Assembly: GCF_001439815.1 (NCBI RefSeq)
Contig: NZ_JYLM01000016.1
Location: 21,034-85,033 of the forward strand
Direction: 5' to 3'
From: Pseudomonas orientalis
GTDB lineage: Bacteria > Pseudomonadota > Gammaproteobacteria > Pseudomonadales > Pseudomonadaceae
Length of the DNA stretch: 64,000 nt
Part shown: one piece after another, positions 26,547 through 33,821 of the stretch
How the letters are laid out: every line of letters starts with the position of its first letter
Position numbering within the stretch: the stretch's first letter is position 1
Notes under the pieces: model-generated
What the model saw: only the letters and a program-made list of their open reading frames with translations
What the model was told of the DNA's origin: nothing
Databases searched by the model: none
Program-made: the position numbers and the translations under genes

Positions 26547-27242
26547 ATGTCCAAGACACCAATAAATGAAGCAATCCTGTCACAGGTGCTTCATCACATG
26601 CGTAATGGCCAACTTCGGCGCTGCATCGAAATGGGCCTAGAGCCAGAGATATTGGCTCAGCTCCAACAACCTTCAGTACTGAGCTTGCTGCTTAACACTC
26701 CCGTGTCTTGGTGCAACGTCACCATTGATGGGGACATGGTAAAAAAACTACTGTCAGGCGCGCAGCGTTCTGATGAAGAAGTGCGCATGATTGAACGTGC
26801 TCTGCGACTTGGCGCGACCACTCAAATGCTGCAACAGTTCTTCGGGCTGTCTCCGCAGGATGTGGCACTTCAACGCCTCATGATCGGCGTGACGGCACGT
26901 CGTGGCCGTTGGCGGGAATTCAGTGAGGAGATGGACGCTCAGCTTTGGTACCGATGGACGCACTTAATGCAAGAGCATCAGGTAGAGCTTGGCGACAGTC
27001 TCGCGTTGCTGGACATCGCCATGTTGGTCGCCGAGGAACTCAATGCTCCACAGGATACTAGCCCAGATGAAATCCACGAAAACCTCAGCCTGGCCATCAT
27101 CTGGCATCGCATTCAGTCCTGGATAAAGGAAGGGCTGTACCCTCCTGCAAACCAGGGCCTTCCAAGAAGGCTACAGCTTGTGACTTCTCAACGACTTGCA
27201 CAGCCTGCAGCGACATCGGTGGAAGGTGACTCTGTATTATGA
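26547..27242 (+). CDS. DUF2857 domain protein
   Basis: The 231-residue protein starts at MSKTPINEAILSQVLHHMRN (26547) behind AGGGGGA; the frame extends upstream into parB but without a site. RMIERALRLGATTQMLQQFFGLS near residue 80 resembles a helix-turn-helix of the DUF2857 family, regulators found in these ICEs. It overlaps the next gene by four bases. Confidence 0.8.
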   Translation: MSKTPINEAILSQVLHHMRNGQLRRCIEMGLEPEILAQLQQPSVLSLLLNTPVSWCNVTIDGDMVKKLLSGAQRSDEEVRMIERALRLGATTQMLQQFFGLSPQDVALQRLMIGVTARRGRWREFSEEMDAQLWYRWTHLMQEHQVELGDSLALLDIAMLVAEELNAPQDTSPDEIHENLSLAIIWHRIQSWIKEGLYPPANQGLPRRLQLVTSQRLAQPAATSVEGDSVL

Positions 27243-28540
27243 GGTTGTCTCGGCTCCCCTTGTCGACGCTTTTAGACTCGGCCTCGGGTCACCTTGAAGC
27301 TCACTTGCTTCAGAAAAAAGAGTCGGCGCCTCCGGGGATTGAAGGGTCCTCCCCCTACTCCGGAATTATTTTCAGCGGGAACCCACACGAAACGGTACCT
27401 CGCCGATTGCTTTTGGATGATCGCTTAACCCCGCTTGAAAGAAACACCTGGCAGGTATTTCGCCTACTGATCAATGACGACGGCCTTACGGCGTTCCCTA
27501 CCTATGACCAACTGCGGCCATATTTGGGTATGCAACCCGGTAGGCCTGCCTCGCGTGAAACTGTATCAAAAGCATTAGTGACCCTTCGGCTTACTCGTTG
27601 GCTTAGCCTGGGGCGACGGGTGCGCAATGATCTGAGTGGACAAGTGCAAGGCAACGTCTACCTGCTTCATGACGAACCGGTCACACCGGCCGAAGCTCTA
27701 GAGTTCGACAAGGACTACTTGCAGCTACTCGCGCAGTCAATGCAGCACCAGACCAAGGTGATTCGCGAAGTAGCGGAAATTGCCTGGAAGGAATTTGCAT
27801 CTGATCCTGACGTTGGCCAACGCTTACCAAGCCGGCTAGACATCATCGAATCTCGAATGAACAGCCAGGCCTGGACCAAAGCGCAGGCTCAAGTCGTTAT
27901 CAAAGCGGCTGAGTTCGGAATCCGAACTCAGCAAAATATAGCTTTATCTCCACTGAGTTCGGATACCGAACTCAGTATAAAAGACCAAGAGCGAATCGCT
28001 TTGGAGCAAAGTTCGGATGCCGAACTCAGCCGTAAATCCCTGAGTTCGGACTTAGTTCGGAATCCGAACTCATATAGTACGTATACAGATACACACAAAG
28101 ATGTTTGTAAAAGCTCTGTACATGTACCCCCCGCATCAAACGATATCGCTGCCGATTTGCTCGGTGCACTGCATCGACTACCAGTCGAGCAAAAACAGAA
28201 CGCGGTCCTGGCGCTGCAAAAGGTTCCTGCAGAGTTGAAACCTGCGCTCATCAAACAATGGGTCCACCGCTGTGACTCGGGAGGGGTCAGAAACCCGCTG
28301 GGATACCTAATGACGCTCGTTGGCATGGCCGTTCGCGGCGATTTCAACAGCCATTGGAACCCTGACGACAAGGCAAAAGCGAGCTCCGAGCGTGAAGACG
28401 CTTCAACCCCGCCAGAGGGCTCAGAGCAGCCTACGAAGACGCTTGCTCAGCCGCGTAGCCCTGAGTCGATACAAACCGCGAAACACACACTCAGCGGAAT
28501 GTTGCATTTGCTGAAGCCCAATCGGGGTACACCTCCATGA
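27239..28540 (+). CDS. STY4528-type pathogenicity-island replication protein
   Basis: The 433-residue protein matches the STY4528 family of ICE replication proteins. It has the N-terminal block NPHETVPRRLLLDDRLTPLE and a winged-helix-like region at PTYDQLRPYLGMQPGRPASR...VSKALVTLRLTRWLSLGRR. A Ser-rich linker near residues 222-285 (LSSDTELS, SSDAELS) is encoded by four DNA palindromes. The C-terminal part is LLGALHRLPVEQKQNAVLAL. It probably binds the element's origin. Confidence 0.85.
   Translation: MRLSRLPLSTLLDSASGHLEAHLLQKKESAPPGIEGSSPYSGIIFSGNPHETVPRRLLLDDRLTPLERNTWQVFRLLINDDGLTAFPTYDQLRPYLGMQPGRPASRETVSKALVTLRLTRWLSLGRRVRNDLSGQVQGNVYLLHDEPVTPAEALEFDKDYLQLLAQSMQHQTKVIREVAEIAWKEFASDPDVGQRLPSRLDIIESRMNSQAWTKAQAQVVIKAAEFGIRTQQNIALSPLSSDTELSIKDQERIALEQSSDAELSRKSLSSDLVRNPNSYSTYTDTHKDVCKSSVHVPPASNDIAADLLGALHRLPVEQKQNAVLALQKVPAELKPALIKQWVHRCDSGGVRNPLGYLMTLVGMAVRGDFNSHWNPDDKAKASSEREDASTPPEGSEQPTKTLAQPRSPESIQTAKHTLSGMLHLLKPNRGTPP
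27908..28070. repeat. Four palindromes AGTTCGG-N3-CCGAACT inside the replication gene
   Basis: Copies lie at 27908-27932 (12-base arms), 27952-27976 (11-base arms), 28010-28026 (7-base arms) and 28054-28070, with an extra half-site at 28042-28049. Centres are 44, 54 and 44 bases apart, so all face nearly the same side of the helix. They look like binding sites for a dimeric protein, perhaps the replication protein itself. Confidence 0.8.
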
Positions 28541-29055
28541 AGTTTGGTGTAGAGCCAGCCTATGGAAGTGATGCGGCCGGCATCACCCTGGCAGGACTCG
28601 ATATCGGTGTCGGCCACCACGCACGTGGTGTGGCCCACCCTACCCAGCTAAGTTCCAGCATCAGTGGTCGACGCTACGCAAGTGTTGCGGCCCGCAACAC
28701 CCCGACAGGATCCAGCATCAGCGGAGACCACCACGCAACTGGTGCGGCTCACACCACCCCAATAGGATCCGGCAGGAGTGGTCGATGCTACTCAAGTGTT
28801 GCGGCCCGCAACACACCAACAGGATCCGGCATCAGTGGAGGCCACTACGCAAGTGTTGCGGCCCGCAACACACCAACAGGGGCCGGCATCAGTGGAGGTC
28901 ATCAGCTCACAGGCGAGTTACATCTCTTCCTATATATAGAAGCATCAACAAATCCCCTTCCATCGGGCTACGCATTTAATGCTGCGTCGCCTATAGCCAA
29001 ATTGCAGCATGGGTACGTCAATCCTCTTCCCAAGGAAACACTGCACCATGGCTGA
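28537..29055 (+). CDS. Repeat-containing open frame, doubtful gene
   Basis: The frame starts with an ATGA overlap at the end of the replication gene and stays open for 172 residues. It consists mainly of 19-residue repeats (ASVAARNTPTGSGISGGHY) because the underlying DNA repeats every 57 bases. The DNA hairpins within the repeats appear conserved in their own right, so this may be a structural DNA region that happens to be open. Confidence 0.3.
   Translation: MKFGVEPAYGSDAAGITLAGLDIGVGHHARGVAHPTQLSSSISGRRYASVAARNTPTGSSISGDHHATGAAHTTPIGSGRSGRCYSSVAARNTPTGSGISGGHYASVAARNTPTGAGISGGHQLTGELHLFLYIEASTNPLPSGYAFNAASPIAKLQHGYVNPLPKETLHHG
28608..28900. repeat. Five 57-bp tandem repeats with a central hairpin
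   Basis: Units place a hairpin at 28625, 28682, 28739, 28796 and 28853, exactly 57 bases apart. Three copies have the perfect palindrome GTGTTGCGGCCCGCAACAC. The two diverged copies (GTGGTGTGGCCCACC, CTGGTGCGGCTCACACC) still pair GGTG with CACC. The array lies between the replication gene and the TIGR03761-type gene. Confidence 0.85.
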
Positions 29056-29773
29056 TAACTTCCGGCTCAACATCGGTTCACTGCGCAGCGATGTGAAGCT
29101 CACCCTTCACACTCACCACGCCGCTCGTATATGGATGGGGCGCCCTAAAAATGACCTCAAAGCCGGCATCATCGGTCTGTCAGGGTTCTGCACTGTCGTC
29201 AATCGAATGTATCGAGGCGCCCAACAGGATGATCCCTACTCTGACTGGTGGATGATCCTCCTCGAAGAAAAGATCAACGATTCCAAGGAAGCGTTAAAGA
29301 CCATCGAAGATCGCCTGGACACAGCCATGGCCTCCCTTCCGCCGGCCATCAGCATTAGCGAAAACCTGTCGATCCAGCCTGTCAGCCTCCCGCTGTACAT
29401 CTCCAATCCCCTGGGATTTCAGGCTGTGTACCTCCTGACGAACTACGACGAGATTGTCAGGCGCATTCTACTGGCCCAGCACGTTGGCCTTGTCGGGCGG
29501 CACGATATGGAAACCTGGATCGATGAAGGCGCAGCGGTACTGCGGAGACTGTTTGGCCTGGCCCAGATCTATAAGTACTCAGGCGCTGCTCGCGACGACT
29601 TCGCGGCAAACAATGCCAAAGCTGAAGCAGCCCGCAAAATGTACGAGCGCTACGGTGAGCTGCCACAGGACATCCTGGAAGGCACCCGCCGTTCGAGTTT
29701 CGCGCCACCGATCATCCGCGGTCAGCAGCAAACTGAGACGGATGATCATCTCGATGACTCCGTTGAGGGTTAA
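29048..29773 (+). CDS. TIGR03761-type ICE protein (PFL_4669 family)
   Basis: The 241-residue protein starts MADNFRLNIGSLRSDVKLTL and has HTHHAARIWMGRPKNDLKAG near residue 21 and LSIQPVSLPLYISNPLGFQAVYLL near 105, matching the conserved ICE protein family TIGR03761. The function is not known; it stands in the replication module. The longer upstream start lies within the repeat region and was not used. Confidence 0.85.
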   Translation: MADNFRLNIGSLRSDVKLTLHTHHAARIWMGRPKNDLKAGIIGLSGFCTVVNRMYRGAQQDDPYSDWWMILLEEKINDSKEALKTIEDRLDTAMASLPPAISISENLSIQPVSLPLYISNPLGFQAVYLLTNYDEIVRRILLAQHVGLVGRHDMETWIDEGAAVLRRLFGLAQIYKYSGAARDDFAANNAKAEAARKMYERYGELPQDILEGTRRSSFAPPIIRGQQQTETDDHLDDSVEG

Positions 29774-29778
29774 AGAGT

Positions 29779-30318
29779 ATGGACCAGATTCCCTCCAATG
29801 ATGGGTCGCTGCAACAGACCGCCTTCCGGCCACTGCAACAGGAAGCCTTTCAGCGACTGCAACAGGCTGCCTCACTAAAAGGCCTTTTAAAGCCTTTTAA
29901 AGGTAAGGGGGAGCTGACCCAATTTGCCGATCTTTGCCGAGCTCAAGAATCGGACTTAAAAGCTCTTGCCCAGGAAGTACTGAGCCAGGCCCGCCGATAT
30001 CCATTCACCCTTGTTCCAGTGCGGTTGACTGAGCAAAACACCCAAGCCGGTACCCAGTTTTTGAGATGGCAGCTGGTGACAGACCGGAGGATGGGCGTCG
30101 GAGTTTGGGCAGAAATGATGGGCTCACCCAGAACACCGGAATCCATGCTGCAGGATCTTTACGTGATGGAGCTGCAGCGCATCACCTTGAACATGCAAAT
30201 GAGTTTGCTGCACTCGATCACCAAACAGGCCGCCGAGTGCGCAGAAAAAATGGGCCAGGCAGAGGCCGTATATACCGCTCGCCTGCAGCAGCTCAACAAC
30301 CCAACGCAACACCAATAA
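29779..30318 (+). CDS. DUF3158 family protein
   Basis: The 179-residue protein (MDQIPSNDGSLQQTAFRPLQ) is rich in Gln and helical. LRWQLVTDRRMGVGVWAEMM near residue 94 and the position between the TIGR03761 gene and ssb fit DUF3158. Function unknown, but always in ICE replication modules. Confidence 0.82.
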   Translation: MDQIPSNDGSLQQTAFRPLQQEAFQRLQQAASLKGLLKPFKGKGELTQFADLCRAQESDLKALAQEVLSQARRYPFTLVPVRLTEQNTQAGTQFLRWQLVTDRRMGVGVWAEMMGSPRTPESMLQDLYVMELQRITLNMQMSLLHSITKQAAECAEKMGQAEAVYTARLQQLNNPTQHQ

Positions 30319-30333
30319 CCTCGGAGATTACTC

Positions 30334-30798
30334 ATGGGCACGCCCGTACAAGGCTGGGAAGGCAATATCGGTTCTGCACCGGAATTCAAAGAATTCCCCA
30401 ACGGCAATAAAGACCCACGTCGACTTATGCGAGCCAACGTTTACTTCGACAACTCGATTCCGGATGGCAAAGGCGGCTACGAAGATCGTGGCGGTTTTTG
30501 GGCGAACGTGGAGTGGTGGCACAAGGACGCCGAGCATTATTCGCAACTGTTCCAGAAAGGAATGCGAGTGCTGGTATCCGGTCGCGCCGTCATGGACCGT
30601 TGGAAGAACGACGAAGGTGAATTCGAAGCTTTGAAAATTCAGGCCAGCCGGGTCGGCATGCTGCCGCACCGCGTGACCATGGTGAATCTGGCGCCTTCGC
30701 AAAACCAGAACTCGCAACAGTCCAACAGACCCGAATCGCGGCCGCAGCCAGCTCCAGGCCCGGATGAATATCCAGATACCGATCCACCGCAATTCTGA
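30334..30798 (+). CDS. Single-stranded DNA-binding protein of the ICE
   Basis: The 154-residue protein has an OB-fold with APEFKEFPNGNKDPRRLMRA, GGFWANVEWWHKDAEHYSQLF and KGMRVLVSGRAVMDRW. Its C-terminus ends in the acidic tip DTDPPQF, like the DDDIPF of SSB that recruits partners. It is more divergent than housekeeping SSB. It would coat element DNA during replication or transfer. Confidence 0.9.
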   Translation: MGTPVQGWEGNIGSAPEFKEFPNGNKDPRRLMRANVYFDNSIPDGKGGYEDRGGFWANVEWWHKDAEHYSQLFQKGMRVLVSGRAVMDRWKNDEGEFEALKIQASRVGMLPHRVTMVNLAPSQNQNSQQSNRPESRPQPAPGPDEYPDTDPPQF

Positions 30799-30906
30799 AA
30801 ACAGGGGCTTAATTTTTCGGCCCATTCGTGCAGCTGTCGGTGTTGGGGGAAACTGCTCATCGTTTCCCCCGACCTCATAGGGACCACTACAAATTAGGAC
30901 GTGCCG

Positions 30907-31332
30907 ATGGATGAAGTTTTGAGGGACCCAACAGGGTACGTTGTCATAGGCGCAGAGCACCCAACTTTAGGCCGTATGTACTGGGCTTACTTTGATGAAA
31001 GCGAGGTGAATGCTCCGGACTACTACGGGCTCACCCTGGACCTAAACCGAGCATCATGGGCTCCAGTTGGGTGGCGAACGGGAGAGTATCTGATGGGGGG
31101 CCGTGGAGAGACAGACCTTGATACCTGGCAAGCCCACCGATTTATCAACACCTTGCTCGATGAATACCGTTTAGATACTGAATACCGCGTCGACTTTGAC
31201 GACGACGACGAAATGACTGAACACTTATACGGAAAGCTGGAACAACTACGTGTGCAAAGCGGACAATCCACTCAGGACTTCATCGCGTGGATCAGAGCTG
31301 CGAACTGGACGGACGAGCCAGCTTCGAATTGA
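30907..31332 (+). CDS. ICE hypothetical protein
   Basis: The 141-residue acidic protein (MDEVLRDPTGYVVIGAEHPT) starts at an ATG eight bases after AGGA; a GTG at 30901 would be too close to that site. It carries an Asp-rich stretch, DFDDDDEM, near residue 99. I do not recognise a family. Confidence 0.6.
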   Translation: MDEVLRDPTGYVVIGAEHPTLGRMYWAYFDESEVNAPDYYGLTLDLNRASWAPVGWRTGEYLMGGRGETDLDTWQAHRFINTLLDEYRLDTEYRVDFDDDDEMTEHLYGKLEQLRVQSGQSTQDFIAWIRAANWTDEPASN

Positions 31333-31420
31333 CATCAAAACGCCAATTGGTTGGCAAAAAATCGCGCCATTCGTTAACTTTCAGGTTGAGTCATACTTCC
31401 ATTCGGCTATCTCAAGCACA

Positions 31421-31448
31421 GAAGTTTAAAACTTCCGTTTTTTTTGCA
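31421..31448 (+). terminator. Rho-independent terminator
   Basis: GAAGTT and AACTTC pair around TTAA (31421-31435), followed by CG and eight T. It ends the transcript of the replication module before the RMF-like gene. Confidence 0.7.
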
Positions 31449-31509
31449 AAAAATGCGCTAGTTGTGATGTTACTGTCTGATAGATCTGTTCTTCGGGGAC
31501 CGATAGCCA

Positions 31510-31707
31510 ATGGCGCAATCTCGAACTTCTTTGAAACCAGCAGATAGGCGGCAATTCAATAACCCCCATACTGCCGTTCAAATAGCCGGTGCTGACGCCG
31601 CCCGAAAAGGGCTACGGGTGTATGACTGCCCTTACCACCATCCTGCGATGCGCGCGTCGTGGCTAAAGGGCTTTGCCCAGGAACAGCAGCTGACGCTGAA
31701 CCTCTAG
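31510..31707 (+). CDS. Small RMF/CrpP-like protein
   Basis: The 65-residue protein (MAQSRTSLKPADRRQFNNPH) ends in GADAARKGLRVYDCPYHHPAMRASWLKGF. The spacing of Gly, the CPY motif and WLxGF resembles ribosome modulation factor, and the similar small protein CrpP described on Pseudomonas elements. The likeness is by eye. It could bind ribosomes or RNA, and lies alone between two terminator/leader regions. Confidence 0.5.
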   Translation: MAQSRTSLKPADRRQFNNPHTAVQIAGADAARKGLRVYDCPYHHPAMRASWLKGFAQEQQLTLNL

Positions 31708-31775
31708 CCGCTAAAAGCCTTCCGTTGTGCATTGACCATTTCCCATTGAAGCCCTACCTGCCATGACGTGACAGT

Positions 31776-31800
31776 CCCTCTCTGCATAATTGAGAAGGGG
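31776..31800 (+). promoter_or_regulatory. Hairpin hiding the topoisomerase ribosome binding site
   Basis: CCCTCTC at 31776-31782 pairs with GAGAAGGG at 31792-31799 with one bulged A. The right arm contains the ribosome binding site AGAAGGGG of the GTG at 31807. Confidence 0.5.
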
Positions 31801-31806
31801 CACACC

Positions 31807-33711
31807 GTGAAGCTATTGATCATCGAGGCACCTGGGAAGCTCAAAAAGCTTCAGCCAATGATGAAGAAACTGCGTCCAGGTGAAGACTGGCTAGTTGTCG
31901 CCAGTGGTGGGCACATCCGCGACCTGCCGGCCAGAGGACAGGACGACAGCATGATCACTACCGGCGTACGCAAAAACTACACACCGGTGTACGAGATCCT
32001 GGATAAGAGCGCCAAGGCTGTGCGGACCATCAAGGCCGCAGCTAAACAGGCCGATGAAATCTACCTCGCAACCGACCCGGATCGCGAAGGTGAAAGCATC
32101 AGCTGGCACATTCAGCAAGTACTGGCGGTCAAATCCTACAAACGCATCACCTTCAATGAAATCACCCTCAAGCGTGTCGCAGAGGCTCTAGCCAATCCTC
32201 GCCAAATCGATTTGAACAGAGTCGCCTCACAAGAATGCCGGCGTGTACTTGATCGCTTGGTGGGTTACCTGGTGACTCAGGAGCTACGCCGACTGATGGG
32301 CAAGCCCACCTCTGCAGGCCGCGTGCAATCGCCTGCCGTATACCTGGTGGTTTTGCGCGAGCGCGAAATCCGCAATTTTCAGGTAGTCAACCACTTCGGT
32401 GTGCGTCTGAACTTTGTGGATATGAATCAGGGCACCACCTGGTATGCAGATTGGCAACCGGTACCGGATTTCGCGAGCAAAGACTTTCCTTACGTTCAAG
32501 ATGCCAACCTGGCCCAACTCGTCGCCGGCACACGTAATGTCGTCGTCGAGTCCTGTGAAGACCGCAAGGCCGAGCGCCACCCACCCGCGCCCTTCATCTC
32601 TTCCACCCTTCAACAAGCAGCCAGCAACGCCTTGAAATGGGACCCGGACAAGACTATGCAAGTCGCCCAGCGATTGTATGAACAAGGCGTGATCACCTAC
32701 CACAGGACGGATAATCCCAACGTACCAGACGAGGCCATGGAGGATATTAGAACCGTAGCTAGATCTATCGGATTGAAGACCGTCGACGAGCGACGTACAT
32801 TCAAGGCCGCCGAAGGCGCGCAGGAAGGCCACCCCGCTATTACCCCGACGCATTGGGCTGATACAAAAGCTGGTGAGAACGACGAGGAGCTCGCCCTGTA
32901 CAAGTTGATTTGGGTCCGGGCGCTGGCCAGCCAGATCGAAGCGGCGGTATTCGACGTGCGTGCTGTAAAACTGCTCGCGGTTGGCCCAAATGGTAAGGCT
33001 TTGCGATTCAATGCAAATGGTGAAACCCTTTTTCATCCTGGGTGGCGGAAACTGCTCAAGGGCGATGACACAGACGATGAGGAAGATGCAGCAGCGAGCA
33101 ACCCAGTTCCTGCACTCACACCAAAACAGATCCTCTCTGTGCACAACGGAGAACTGCTGAAGAAGAAAACTCAGCCGCCATCCCGCTACACCAAGGCCAG
33201 TCTAATCAAAGAAATGGAGCGCCGCGGTATTGGTCGTCCCAGTACGTTCGCCTCGATCTTGAAGAACATCACCAGCAAAGGAATGATTGAGGAAAAAAGC
33301 CGCAAGCTGGTACCGGCGCCGCTGGGGGAGGAAACAATCGCGAAGCTGGAAGGGTTCTTCAGTTTCGTGGAGCTCGATTTTACGAGGGAGCTGGAGCGCG
33401 ATTTGGACAAAATCGCCCAGGGCCAAGACACCTATGGAGCTGTCGTTGCGCGTCTGCATAGACGCCTGGAAGAGGAACTGTCTCAGCAACGTGGAATGCC
33501 GAGTGTGCCGATGGCGTCCGCTCCACGCCCAGCCACAGCAGGTGGCGCTTTCAACTGTCCAAAGTGCAATCAGCCCCTCGCAAGGCGACAGAAAAAAGGG
33601 GACGGTGGCTATGACTTTTGGGGTTGTACAGGCTTCAAATCGAATGGATGCAAGGTGAGTTTTCCAAACTTGAATGGCAAACCAGATCTCAATAAACCCA
33701 GAGGGGTGTGA
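31807..33711 (+). CDS. Type IA DNA topoisomerase of the ICE
   Basis: The 634-residue enzyme starts at a GTG behind AGAAGGGG. It has the Toprim domain (KLLIIEAPGKLKKLQPMMKK; ATDPDREGESISWHI with the DxDxEG-like acids near residue 98) and the strand-passage core. The catalytic Tyr lies in GVITYHRTDN near residue 303. A C-terminal zinc-finger motif begins CPKCNQPLARRQ near 590. ICE relatives are called topoisomerase III or TopA; it should resolve replication or transfer intermediates. Confidence 0.93.
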   Translation: MKLLIIEAPGKLKKLQPMMKKLRPGEDWLVVASGGHIRDLPARGQDDSMITTGVRKNYTPVYEILDKSAKAVRTIKAAAKQADEIYLATDPDREGESISWHIQQVLAVKSYKRITFNEITLKRVAEALANPRQIDLNRVASQECRRVLDRLVGYLVTQELRRLMGKPTSAGRVQSPAVYLVVLREREIRNFQVVNHFGVRLNFVDMNQGTTWYADWQPVPDFASKDFPYVQDANLAQLVAGTRNVVVESCEDRKAERHPPAPFISSTLQQAASNALKWDPDKTMQVAQRLYEQGVITYHRTDNPNVPDEAMEDIRTVARSIGLKTVDERRTFKAAEGAQEGHPAITPTHWADTKAGENDEELALYKLIWVRALASQIEAAVFDVRAVKLLAVGPNGKALRFNANGETLFHPGWRKLLKGDDTDDEEDAAASNPVPALTPKQILSVHNGELLKKKTQPPSRYTKASLIKEMERRGIGRPSTFASILKNITSKGMIEEKSRKLVPAPLGEETIAKLEGFFSFVELDFTRELERDLDKIAQGQDTYGAVVARLHRRLEEELSQQRGMPSVPMASAPRPATAGGAFNCPKCNQPLARRQKKGDGGYDFWGCTGFKSNGCKVSFPNLNGKPDLNKPRGV

Positions 33712-33791
33712 CTTCTGCCATTGCCGATATAAATCACCGACAACGCCGTTACGCATTAACCCTAGAAGCCCACCATTCCTATACCTGACAG

Positions 33792-33816
33792 TCCTCTGCG
33801 AAATAGCAGAGGAGGT
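33792..33816 (+). promoter_or_regulatory. Hairpin overlapping the ribosome binding site of the PcfJ-like gene
   Basis: CCTCTGC and GCAGAGG form a perfect 7-bp stem with loop GAAATA; the stem runs into GAGGAGG, the ribosome binding site of the GTG at 33822. The preceding bases CTGACAGTCC also occur before the topoisomerase leader. Confidence 0.5.
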
Positions 33817-33821
33817 CATGG

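Noticed and set aside
28537..29055. Treating the repeat frame as a confident protein gene
   Set aside because: The hairpins persist where the sequence has changed, and the protein has only repeat-born residues; kept as a low-confidence entry.
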